Below, piece after piece: positions 30,587-42,000 of a stretch of DNA of 64,000 bases (position 1 is the stretch's first letter; each line of letters starts with the position of its first letter). Where the stretch lies: positions 462,501 through 526,500 of the forward strand of contig CANXME010000387.1 of assembly GCA_948144175.1 (NCBI GenBank), in the 5' to 3' direction. Origin of the DNA: Closterium sp. NIES-65 (Eukaryota > Streptophyta > Zygnematophyceae > Desmidiales > Closteriaceae). The notes under the pieces are model-generated. The model was not told where the DNA came from, searched no databases, and was given only the letters and a program-made list of their open reading frames with translations. A program made the translations under genes and the position numbers.

Positions 30587-33500
30587 CTACACCGTGATAT
30601 TCCTGTACAGGTCCCTCCATACCTCCCACGTCTCCCCGAACCAGTACCGGTCCCGGTTCACACTCAGCATGCCCACCCGTGCCTTGCCGCGCCCCGCCAC
30701 CCGGAGGTTATCAATGAGCACGGACCACGTGGACCCCATGGTGCCCACGAAGAAGGGCGCATCGGCGGAGATCAGGAGGTTCACGTAGGCGTTGTCGGTG
30801 GCGCGCTGCTCCCCCACGCGCGCGTCGTATGCGTCCATGCTCTCGCCTGCCGCCTGGCGGGGGAAGTCGGTGGCGTGGAAGCGCCAACGCGTGTAGTGCC
30901 TGGTGGCGTCCACCACTGCCTGTGTGGGGCGGAGGAGGAAGGCACGGGGCAGGGGAGGAGGAGGGGGAGGTAGAGCCTGCCGGGGGAAGTCAGTGGTGTG
31001 GAAGCGCCACTGCGTGTAGTGCTTGGCGGCATCCACCACTGCCTCTGAAGGGCGGAGAAAGACGCCGGGAAGGAGGAAGGAAGAGGGGTTCATGGAAATG
31101 GAGCAGGCGAAGGGTTTTGGGTCGACTTTTTGATCGGCATTGCCGACGGGAGCGAGGGAAGGGATTCTTATAGTGGAGAGTGTTTGTGGGATAGGGTGCT
31201 GACTGGTAAGCCAGCAGCAGGACGAATGTGTAGTGGAGTGATTGGGGGAGTGATTGGGGGAGTGATTTGTGCACCGGCATGAGAGCATGAAGTGCACAGG
31301 GGAGGGAGAGAGGTGCATTAGGGTGGGGTGAGGGGGGGTCGGGTTGGTTGGTGGCGATTCTTTGAGTATGTGCATCACTGTGCTCACCCGCGCTCATATG
31401 CTTACACACACACACCCACTCGCCCAATCACACACACATTCACCCACGCATCCACTCTCCCCTCGCACTCACCCACTCACAATCAACCACTCACACGTTC
31501 CTCTCCCTCTCACACGCGCACCTGCATCTCAGTGCTGAGCCACACGGAGTCGGCATGGGGGAACTGCCGTCTCACACGGCCCAGCAGCGCCAGGTACACG
31601 TCCACCCCCGCCATCGCCATCTCGCCCGCCTTGTCGCCCTGCCGAACATGCACCGCCACCAGCCCCTCTGGCACATACCCCCCTGCTGCTCGGTACGCTC
31701 CCGTTCCTGACAGTGCCCCTGTGCCGCCTATAGCGCCGCCACTTGCTGCCTGCCATATCTCCTCGATTTTCCCCTCGCTGCCCAGGGCGTTTCGAGAGGT
31801 GAGATCGGGCAGCTGCTCGACGGTTTTCGGCCAATTGGAGGGCAGGAAGCGGGCTGCCCGGGCGGCGAGGGCAGGGCTGAAGGCACGGTGGCGGGCGCGA
31901 TTGAGGAGGCGGCAGAGACAAGGGGAGGGGTAGCGCATGAGGTAGGTGGCAGCCTGGTGGGGTGAGGAGCCCAATGGGGAGTAGAGAGGTGAGGTAGGAA
32001 AGGAGGAGAGGCGAAGAAGAGAGGAGAAGAGAGGAGAGAAGAGGAGAGGAGGAGAGGAGGAGAGGAGAGAGGGAGAGGAGAGAGGGAAAACAAGGAAGTG
32101 GCACTTTGAGTAAGTGGAGGCCTGTGGTTATGGAGGTGGGGAAAATGTGGGCGAAAACCACAAGTCTTCAGGAAGGAAAGAAGAGCGGAAGGAAAGAGAT
32201 GGCGAGTACAGACAGACATCGGCACATGCAAGCACAGAAAGAGAACGCATGCATGTGCTGTGAACACTTGGACAACTTCACGACATGCAAAAAAATGTGG
32301 ATGATCAAGGTCAGTTTCTGCACATAGCATGTGCACTAAGTGGATGCTGCAAACGCAGAGCTTGGCAAAAACAACATCATGCAGAAATCACACCTGGGCG
32401 AACCACCAGCGGTGGCGGTTGAATGCTGTCCATCGGATGAGCCTTCCATGCACGTCCACCGTCGGATGCATGTGCTTCCACGGCCTACCCCATATACTGC
32501 AGATTCAGCCAGAAGGATTAACTTGGTGTTTTTGGAAGATTGGCTGCCAACACAAACTGCATTCTTATCCAGTGCATGAAACACACTCCTGCTCAAGCTG
32601 TAGAAGAAGCGCCGTAGGACCGCAGAAAGACGTAAAAGAAAAGCGCACGACGGTTGCATGCATAGGCAGTCAGAGGCAGGACGGGTGTATGGTGAGTCGC
32701 ACTCGAGTCACCACATGACCAGCTTGACGGCGCTCAAGTGGGACAGTCAATGGTGAAAAGGTCGGTGCCATTGCGGTCCAGATACAGATTTTCAGACGCC
32801 ACAAGAAGCACAGCAGCTGGAGGGCACTTACGTGGGATATTGAATGGTGAAGAAGTTGGTGATGTTGCGATCCAGATACTCCTCCCATACTGTCACCCTC
32901 CTCCTGCTCCACTCCTCCCCGCTGCTCTCATCCCCCCTGTTGTCAGCCCCACCATCCCAACCGGCAGCAGCATCGCCAGTGTTATTGGTGGGAGAGGCAT
33001 TGCTGGGGGAGGAGAGGGTGGGCCGGGATGCGTGCAGCAGCTGCAGGGCGTGGCCGCGGCACTCAGAGGAGGTCTCAGGGACAAAGTAGCATGACCAGCG
33101 GCCTCGATGCACACCTGTCGACACGCTATTGGGCGATGGGGATGGGGGAGAAGGCGGGGTGCACGGATGGGGGACGAAGCACAGTGAGAATGTGAGGGAT
33201 GGAGCCACATGGGGTGTTCAAGAGAGGATGAAAACAAACAGAAACCCTCCCTCTGATATTGTCACATGAGAGCGTGTATGTGCATGGCATCTCTTGATAA
33301 TGTCATCCTCCCTTCCCTACTATCATCCCCTCTACAGGCATGTCACGCTAGTATGGGCTAGTGAACTTCATTCCCTATCTGCACCCACCTTGACACATCT
33401 CTGCCTCCCCCGTGTAACCATGCTACACCACCAGCACCCTGACCTCTACCACACAACCCTCACCCCCACCTCTCTCACCTCTCACGTCACCACTCTCACA

Positions 33501-36500
33501 CTCTCTTCCACCACTGTATATTACCCACCATGGCACCCGTCGTGTGCCGCCCTATGGTACTGTCGGACCACCAGCACGTGCCCCAACACCACCCACCTTC
33601 CCTTACAATCTCCTCTCTCCCTTGGTTACTGCAACGCAACCCACCATGGCACCCATCGTGCGCCGCCCTATGGTAGTGGCGCACCACCAGCACGCGCCCC
33701 TCCACCACAGCCGTCCCCAGCACGCCCGCCAGCCAGTTCACCTGCGCCCCCACGCCCAGGAAGCTTCCGCGGACCTTCCTGAGCACGTCCACGACCAGGA
33801 ACTTGACAGACGGGTGCGAGCAGTCCCGCGGGTGCTGGTGCACCCAGAGGTCCCTCTGGGCCCGCCGCGTCATGGGCAGATTGTCCTCGTCCGCACCTGA
33901 TACCTGAAGGATGGTGGGTAGGGGGGTGGAGGGAGTGCGGCATGCATAGCAGATGGAGAGGAATCGAGCTGCTGCAGTCACGGGGGTGCTGCCGCACCCA
34001 GATGTTCCTGTGAGCTCACCATGTCATGGGAAGATTGTCCTCGTCTGCTCCTGATACCTGGGTTGTAGAGGGGCGTGCCGTGCATAGCAGAGGGAGAGGA
34101 ATCGAGGCGTTTCTTGGGGTGCTAGCGCAACCACATGTCCCTCTGCGCTTGCCGCGTAACATGGGCAGATTTTATTCGCCCCCACCTGATTCCTGGGGGG
34201 TGGAGGGAGGGAGGGAGGGGGCGAGCATGGAAAAGGATGAGGGCTAGATCTCGTATCCTTGGGTTGCTGTGCAGGTGCAGCTAGCATTCTCTTGGAATGG
34301 CAGGGCGACCTTGCCTTGCACGAAGCATTCTCTCTTCCAAGCCTATGCTGCACTCTGAGTCGACTTTGCTGTAGCTGGTGCTTGAGAATTCTATTCACCA
34401 ATATCAGCTACACAAAAACCTCACCTACACATGGCACGTGCCACAGCACTCACCCAGGGGGGGTAGGGCCCGAGGACAGCCCCCCTGTGGTCCCCCATGA
34501 GCTGCTCGTCCCGTGCTGTCGCCATCCACGCCGCCACCTCCGCCTGCTCCTCGCGCGCCCCTTGCCTCTCCTGCATCCTCTCCTGTGCCTGTAACCGCAT
34601 CGCCTCATGCTGCACTGCCCGCGCCTGCTCCTCCTCCTCCAACTGCCCCTCTGCCTCCGCCACAACCGCCGCACCTTCCGCCTTCCTTCCCTCTTCCTCT
34701 TCCTCTCCCTTTACTTCTCCCATCCTCTCTCCGCCTCCCACTTCCTCTGTTTCCTTGCCTGCACGCCCCTCTCCTTCCCTTTCTCTCTCCCTCCTCACCT
34801 TCTCCCTCTCCCGCTCCTCCAACCGCCGTGCCACCAGTCCCAACCTGCCGCCCCAAAGCGACCAATCCGGAAGCTCCCCGTCAGCAGACCGCGAATCCAG
34901 AAGGCTGCAAAGGGGAGTTGGAGGAGAAGAGAGAATGGAGCGAGCTTTAGTTCTCAAGTTGTGAGGCGGCTGAAAAGAAGGGAGAGAGACGAATGGCGAC
35001 CCGTCGGTGAAAGTGAAACAAGTGGTGGAGGCAGAGAGAGAGAAGGGAGGTGAAGCGGGCAAGGTGAGGTGCCATGGCTCAATCTGCTGAGCGCAGTGCC
35101 TTCCAAGCCCTTGCCCAACAAGAAATGCAACGAAAACGAAAAAGGCGGCAGGTGGGGAATGACGGCTCTCCCCAAGCATGTCATGAAGCCATGTGCACAC
35201 CCACCCATCGATACATGCACTTTCACACATTCACACACCCACACGCATGCAATCACATGCGTCCATGCACACAAGAACGGACCTGATATCAGTGGCGAGA
35301 GAGGCACAGTGGTCCACATGGGGTGCGGCAGGCACCAGCCGCTGCTCCTCCTCCTCACTCAACCACGCCTCCTCCCCTGCCCCTCCCACACTCTCTCCTG
35401 CCCCACCCAAAGCATCTGGTTGTCTCTTTGCTTGCTGCACTCCCACGTTCATCTCCTTACCCTCCCCCTCCTCCCCTTGTGCAGTCCCCACTTCCCCCAC
35501 CGGTTCTCCCCCCTGTGCCACCACAGCGCGTCTGAGCTGTGTGAGAGCATGCTGCACAGCGGCAGAACGCACATCCCGCAGCCCCAGGGAGGGGGCGGCC
35601 TCCCACAGCACCATCAGCGCACGCGCACTCTCACCCATGCCACCGCTCCTGCCCTCATCATCCTCACCGCCACTTCCCTCCTCATCTTCCCCACCTCCCC
35701 ACCCCGCGTCCTTACTACCGCCTCTCCTGCCCCCATACGCATCCTCACTCACGCCATCCGCCCTTTCCTCCCCCTCCAGCCCCTTACTCTGCCTGCCATC
35801 CTCTCCCCCTCGCTCGCCCGCACTCCTACTTTTGTCCCTTCTCTCATCGTGCCTTGTCCCCCTGCCTGTGTGACTGCTTCCTCCCTCCTCTTCCTCACTG
35901 CTTCCCATCACCCCTCTCCTGTCTAGCGCTTCAGAATTGTTTACAATAACGCCTGACTGCTGCTCCAGGTGCTTTCTCAGGTGTTTCTTCAGGTGCAAAC
36001 ACCCACTCTTGTCACACGCAGCCAGCTGTGCCTTCAGGTGTGTGACATCATGCCGGAGCATCTGGTTGGTCCACCTCAGCGCGCTCTGATTGGCCTGACA
36101 ATGCTCCTCCTTCCACTGGTCATTCACATGCATACATTCACATGAGCGCACACACATATAATCACCTGAGCTTACACGCACACAGATGCGCGAACGAAGG
36201 TGACAACATCACAGCACAGAGAGATGCAAAAAGAGGGTGAGCGGTTCTCCATGTGGACTCAACAATAGTTCTCCATGTGGACTCAACAATAGTTCTCCAT
36301 GTGGACTCAACAATAGTTCTCCATGTGGACTCAACAATAGTTCTCCATGTGGACTCAACAATAGTTCTCCATGTGGACTCAACAATAGTTCTCCATGTGG
36401 ACTCAACAATAGTTCTCCATGTGGACTCAACAATAGTTCTCCGACTGGGTTCAAGAAGAGGGAGGTCACGCCCGCAGTCAACTCCAGCCCGTCACCCACT

Positions 36501-38455
36501 TGTATAGTGAACGGCTGAACCCCCCTCCAGCACTGCGCAACCCCCCCCACCCTTTCTCCTGATTCCCTTCACACCCACCACCTGGTGCGGCTGCTGCAGC
36601 CTCCCTGCTCACTGTGCACTGTACCCGTTCCAACCCCGCTCCTCTCCACCCCACTCAACCGTTCCTTAGCATTCTACACCCCAAGCTTCAAAGTGTGCAC
36701 CTGCACGCGTGCCACTGTCCCCGTCTGTCCACTAACTATTGCTTGCCAGGCAGGCAGACGGAACGATGGCTCCAGGCCTGTCATGCATGCTGCCCCCTCA
36801 CTGCCTTCAATCAGCCTCGACCCGTAAATGCCTATATCTGTTGCTGCCACCCGCCATCCCGCCCCCATCACACCGCCCCCATCACACCGCCCCAATCACA
36901 CTGCCCCCATCACACTGCCCCCATCACACTGCCCCCCATCACACTGCCCCCATCACACTGCCCCCATCACACTGCCCCCATCACACTGCCCCCATCACAC
37001 TGCCCCCATCACACTGCCCCCATCACACTGCCCCCATCACACTGCCCCCATCACACTGCCCCTATCACACTGCCCCCATCACACTGCCCCCATCCCACTG
37101 CCCCCATCACACTGCCCCCATCGCACTGCCCCCCCCTTTGCACTCACCAGCGCGAGGCGGAAGGAAGCATCGAGGCTCTTCATGCCGGCTGCCAGCTCCT
37201 GCACCATGTCTCCCACTCCCCCCTCGCCGCCCTCGCCTCCCTCCCCACCTCCCCCGGCCAGTTTCATCAGCTCCTGCTGCTGCTGGCACGCCATCAGCGC
37301 ACTCTCGCACTCACCCTCTGCACCTGCAACCGAGCCTGAACTCGCAGCTTCGGAATCGTCAGATTTTGGTTCGGCAGGCAACTCTGGCGCCCCTGAGACT
37401 GCGCTGCTTGCATCTGTGCTGGAAACTCCCCTGGCAGCTTCAGGGCCTTCGGCAGACCCGTTAGTAGAACGTTCGTTATAAGAGTGTGCCTCAGAAGCAC
37501 TCGCACGGCTCGGCGTTGCTTCATGCATATCATGTGCTCTTTGAGGTGATCCGGTGGACATCACAGGGTTGATCGCCAAGCTGGCATTTTCTGATTGGGT
37601 TTGCAGTGAACCAATGGTGCGTTGCTGCTGCTCGGCTTGGAACAGGAGGGCTGAATGGGCCAACGTGAGGGCTGTATGCTGCCGAACCAGCTGCGAATAT
37701 TTCGCCTGACTTGTGAAGAGGGAACATGCGGAAAAAGAAAGGAAAGCATGGAATGGAATGGAACGCGTGAGACGGGATAGAGCAGCAAACTCGTGAGACG
37801 TGCAACCTCTTGACTGGGTGTATAACGGCTACGCGTGTTGGTGTGGAATAGCAGCATGAACGGAAAGGGACGAGCGAACGCTCCATGCTCTGTTGACCGA
37901 CGACACGACACGAGACGAGCAATGCTACGAGCCGCGGAAAACGGAAAAGTTTTCATGCACGGAATGTTGCTAAGAGACCAAGCCCTTTGGCAGTAACGCT
38001 CGGACCTGAAGGTTGCTCATCGCGTGTTGCAATTCCTGGAACCTTCTCCGAAGCTTCGCACATCCCGGCTCTCCCAGCAGTTGCGCGTTCCCGTAAAGAT
38101 CGCCGCGATCCCCGCCAGGGTCGGAGCTAACCGTGAGCCGGCCGTTTCCTGGTCCGGAATCGCTCACCAGATCGACGGCTTTGTGCAAAGGCGGCTCGGT
38201 TCTAACAGGCTCGGTTTGCCGAGCCTCAAACGGCTTCTCAAGTTCGACACGCTCAGGTGAACGAGAATCGAAAGGCTGCTGCTGCTGCTGCTGCTGGTGG
38301 GAAATAAAAGGCGAGCGGAAGAAGCGGCGAAGGTCGCGGCGAGCGAGGGCGGGGAGATGGAGAGGCGGCAGGCGGAAGGTGAGGAAGGGGAGGGTGACAG
38401 AGACGGAGATGAGCAGCAGTGCGAGGGAGAAGAGGACGGGACGATATCGAGGCAT
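30587..38455 (-). CDS. Fucosyltransferase-like type II membrane protein (GT23/FUT8-like)
   Basis: Eight exons proposed: 38455-37979, 37705-37148, 36115-35283, 34904-34454, 33903-33645, 33114-32832, 31953-31522, 30919-30587. All junctions agree in phase except exon 6 to 7, which is one base out; a micro-exon may be missing. The N-terminus is a signal anchor (PVLFSLALLLISVSVTLPFL) after MPRYR, then a poly-Gln and coiled-coil stem, as in Golgi glycosyltransferases. Exon 5 has HPRDCS...KFLVVDVL, GVGAQVNWLAGVLG and RVLVVRHYHRA; exon 6 RGRWSCYFVPETSSEC; exon 7 VAVHVRQGDKAGEMAMAG, matching the HVRRTDK donor-binding loop of FUT8; exon 8 FFVGTMGSTWSVLIDNLR. Likely transfers fucose in the Golgi. Roughly 1200 residues, longer than FUT8 because of the stem and an acidic exon 3. 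The stop codon lies in a hAT target duplication. Confidence 0.7.
31980..32095. repeat. GAGAGG simple repeat in intron
   Basis: Purine-rich gagaggagg tract just upstream (minus strand) of the exon 7 acceptor; on the coding strand it forms a long polypyrimidine tract. Confidence 0.8.
36244..36440. repeat. 24 bp intron minisatellite
   Basis: Eight to nine near-perfect copies of gttctccatgtggactcaac plus aata in intron 2 of the fucosyltransferase-like gene. Because 24 is a multiple of three, both strands stay open, but the flanking exon phases fit without it. Confidence 0.9.
36862..37130. repeat. 15 bp intron minisatellite
   Basis: About 18 copies of cccccatcacactgc, starting just inside the splice donor of exon 2 (minus strand). 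Open frames through it are an effect of the 15 bp period. Confidence 0.9.
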
Positions 38456-38930
38456 GATGGGGATGAGGGAAGTAAAAGCGATACGCGACCCGCTGTGCGT
38501 ACCTTCTACTACCAGGATTCCATCCCGAGCCAGGTCACTAAGGAAAACTGGTTGGTCTAAGTTGGTTCATCCTAAATAGACTTGCTTCATAGCCTCTGGT
38601 GTCGTTCGTGCCATTCGGCCCCCAGACACATCTTCCATGGCCGAAACTGGCGAATGCGGTGAACATTAGGTCGCGACTCGTAGCGGACATGTGGCAAAAT
38701 TGGAAGATCCAGCAATTTTCCGCACCCTTGGAGTGTGCGTCCTTTGGTGAAAATAGTTTTTCAACCGCTTTGCACCGGGGCGACACGTCTCTCAACTGCA
38801 TTTTACCGTGTACAACCTCTCAAAGGTCGAACTTTGTAGTCGACCCCGCAACTCCCATCTAGTCCAACTTATCAGCTACCTCTGAACAATGAAGAGCCGC
38901 GCTAAAAGGATCGAGCCCTCGGAGTGACCG

Positions 38931-39003
38931 TGGAGGTGAGGGGTATCGATCCCCTTACCTATCGCATGCGAAGCGATCGCTCTACCATGTGAGCTACACC
39001 CCC
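38931..39003 (-). tRNA. tRNA-Ala (CGC)
   Basis: A 73-base cloverleaf on the minus strand. The acceptor stem GGGGGTG pairs with CACCTCC (one G-T). The D-arm is GTAGCTCACATGGTAGAGC, which is also box A. The anticodon arm is ATCGC-TTCGCAT-GCGAT with anticodon CGC. The T-arm is AGGGG-ATCGATA-CCCCT, and the discriminator is A. No CCA is encoded, as usual for nuclear genes. A TTTT terminator follows at 38907-38904. It lies 84 bp upstream of, and divergent from, the BUD23 start. Confidence 0.95.
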
Positions 39004-39086
39004 GTTGAATGGTAGAGTAATAAATTGTATTGATACCTTTAACATAATCTGCCCAAGCCATCTTCGTCACAGTTTTGCACATTTGC

Positions 39087-42000
39087 ATGATGGCGAGTCG
39101 ACCGGAACAGCTAGCTCCCCCCGAGGTGTTCTACAATGACGCCGAGGCGCGCAAGTACACCACGTCGTCGCGCATGATCGAGATTCAGGCATGTGCGGTC
39201 CCTATCTAGCGTCTTTTGCATCGGCGGGAATCCACGTCATGACTCGTTGGGGTCCGAGTTACGGCATGGGACAGGGCAGGCGAATAACGTTTAGCCACGT
39301 AGACAGACAGCCTGTCGCGTTTTTTGTTGCATAGATCTCTCGATTGGCCTGCTCCGTCGAAGTCGCGTCGTATACGCGTTATAACGTTAGTTTTTGGGAA
39401 GAGTCAGCAGCCGCCTTTGCTGCGCTTTAGATCGCATCATTTTCGTTACACTCACAACTTACACCCCTCACATAAAGCCTCGCGCTAGTCACGGACAGTC
39501 CCATGACGATGGTAGCAAAACCCTCTCCAAAGCCCGTAACCCCCATTCACCCCATGCACCCTGTTTCGCCGTTCCCCACGAATTCCGCGCGCGAATGTGA
39601 CAGGCGAAACTCACGGAGCGAGCAGTCGAGCTACTCGCGCTTCCAGATGACGGCACTCCGCGGCTCCTGCTGGACATTGGTGCGCCGAAGAGGGGGGAAG
39701 GGGGTGGGGGGAAGAAGGGGGGAGGGGGGTGGGGGGGTTGGAGAGGGTGGGGAAAGCGTTTGAACGTTGGGGTTTTCCACCACTCCGCCGCTCCTGGTGG
39801 ACAATTGGTGCGTCGAAAAGGGGGAGGGAAGGGGGAAGCGGGGAGGAGGAAGAGGAGGGCAGCGGGGGACAAGGGGGAAGAGGGGAAGGAGGGAAAAGGG
39901 AAAAGGGGCGTGGGAGGAGGAAGAAAAGGGGGAGAAGTGCCAGCGTGGGATTTGGGGGGGATAGGAAAGGGCAGGGTTTCGAGGGGCGGGTGGCGAGGGG
40001 TTTTGACAGTGGTTAGGCAGGGGAACGAAACGATAATTGGCAAGGGTATTTTGTCGCCATCGCGAGTCGCGGTTGGTTCCACTCGCTCTGTGGTCCCCTT
40101 GCTGTCCCAATTAATCTCCCCCGTCCTCCGCTCGCGTTTCCCCATACCTCCACTCCACCCACCAATCCCCAATCCCCCCATACTTTCTTCCCGTATCCCT
40201 CCCCCCCTCTAGGTTGTGGCTCGCGGGTGAGTGGGGAGGCGTTATCTGAGGAAGGGAACAACTGGGTGGGGCTTATTCCCCCATTCCCCATCCCCTGCTC
40301 ACTTTCCCCCATCCCCTGCTCGCTTTCCCCCCATCCCCTGCTCGCTTTCCCCCATCCCCTGCTCGCTTTCCCCCATCCCCTGCTCGCTTCCCCCCATCCC
40401 CTGCTCGCTTTCTCCCCATCCCCTGCTCGCTTTCCCCCATCCCCTGCTCGCTTTCCCTCATCCCCTGCTCGCTTTCCCCCATCCCCTGCTCGCTTTCCCC
40501 CATCCCCTGCTCGCTTTCCCCCATCCCCTGCTCGCTTTCCCCCATCCCCTGCTCACTTTCCCCCATCCCCTGCTCGCTTCCCCGCCCCCCCAGGTTGCGG
40601 CTCGGGGCTGAGCGGGGAGGCGTTATCTGAGGCAGGGCACCACTGGGTGGGGCTGGACATCTCGCCCGCCATGCTGGGTGCGCGGGGGGATGAGGGAGAT
40701 GGGGAGGGGGGAGGGGGGAGTGGGGGAGAGGGTTTATGAGGGGTGGGTCGCTAAGCCCTAAAGCTGGGTGTGAGCATATGCATATCGCCCTCCATGCTGG
40801 GAACTCGGGGGGGGTGGGGGGATGGGGGAAGGAATCGGGTTGAAGGAGAAGGGGGGGGGAGGAAAAAGGGGGGATAAAACCCTAAAGCTGGGTGTGGGCA
40901 TATTGTCCTCCATGCTGGTTGCGCGGGGGAAAGGGGGGGAAGGGGAGGAAGGAGGGGAGGCGCGGGGAGGTGTGGTGGGGGCCAAAACCCTAAAGCTGGG
41001 TGTGGACATCTGGCCCTCCATGCTGGATACACGGTGAGGGGGGAAAGGGCGGGGGAAGGGGTGGAGTGGGGGGGGGGGGAGGAGGAGGGGAGGAAACGTT
41101 GAAGCTGCTAGGGGCTGGCCATCTCGCCCTCCATGCTGGGTGCGCGGGGGGCATGGGGGCTTGGCGGGAGGGGAGAAGGGGGAGATTAGGCAGGAGGAGG
41201 TGGAGTGAGGATGGGCGGATAGACTGGCAGGAGATGGGAAAAACTGGGTGTTATCATTGAGGGAGACCGTTGCTGCTGGGTTGGGTTGGGCTCAACTGGG
41301 CGTCCATTAACCCATGTTCCTAAACCCGTGCATCGAAACTTATGTCCCTAACTTAGTCCATGCATTCAAACTTATGTCCCTATATGCATTTATATGTATG
41401 TCCCTGAACTTATGCATCCATCACCCCTGCCCCAAAACCCATGCGTCCATGGCCAATGCGCGTGCAGACGTGGCAGCAGAGCGGGCAGTGGATGGTGATC
41501 TCATGCTCTCTGACATGGGGCAGGTGAGATGTGGGGCAGGTGCGATGTGGGGCAGGTGCGATGTGGGGCAGGTGAGATGTGGGGCAGGTAAGATATGGGG
41601 CAGGTGAGATGTCGGGCAGGTGAGATGTGGGGCAGGTGAGATGTGGGGAAGGTGAGATGTGGGGAAGGTGTTATTTGGGGCAGGCGGAGTGTGGGGCATG
41701 TGGGGCACGGGGCAGGAATGAGTGGGGATCATCGTGCTAGCATCCCCACCAACACATGAGTGGGGATCATCGTGCTAGCATGCCCACCAACACATGAGTG
41801 GGGATCATCGTGCTAGCATGCCCACCAACACATGACTGTCTCTCCTCCCCACCCTTCTCCCTCTTCCCCTTTCCCTTGTCCCTACCCTTCCCCTCTGAAA
41901 CGATAATATGGACTCCCCTCTGTCTCTCCTCCCTACTGCTCTCTCCCTTACCCCTTCCCCATCTCCCTCTTTCCCCTTCCCCATCTCCCCCCTTCCCCTT

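Noticed and set aside
34497..35053. Several plus-strand frames
   Set aside because: Antisense to exon 4, whose Glu/Arg-rich coiled coil gives open complementary frames.
36244..36440. CRISPR-like array
   Set aside because: Direct repeats without spacers, in a eukaryotic intron.
36209..36550. Extra coding exon with GELLLSPH repeats in the fucosyltransferase-like gene
   Set aside because: The 24 bp repeat keeps every frame open on both strands. Exon 2 (phase 0) joins exon 3 (phase 0) without it, and no good splice sites flank it.
36614..37481. Overlapping plus-strand frames full of PITLPPSHCPHHTA repeats
   Set aside because: They are translations of a 15 bp intron minisatellite and lie antisense to a real exon.
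40227..40739. A 170-residue plus-strand frame around BUD23 exon 3
   Set aside because: It is the 21 bp intron repeat read through into exon 3; the methyltransferase needs the acceptor at 40591-40593.
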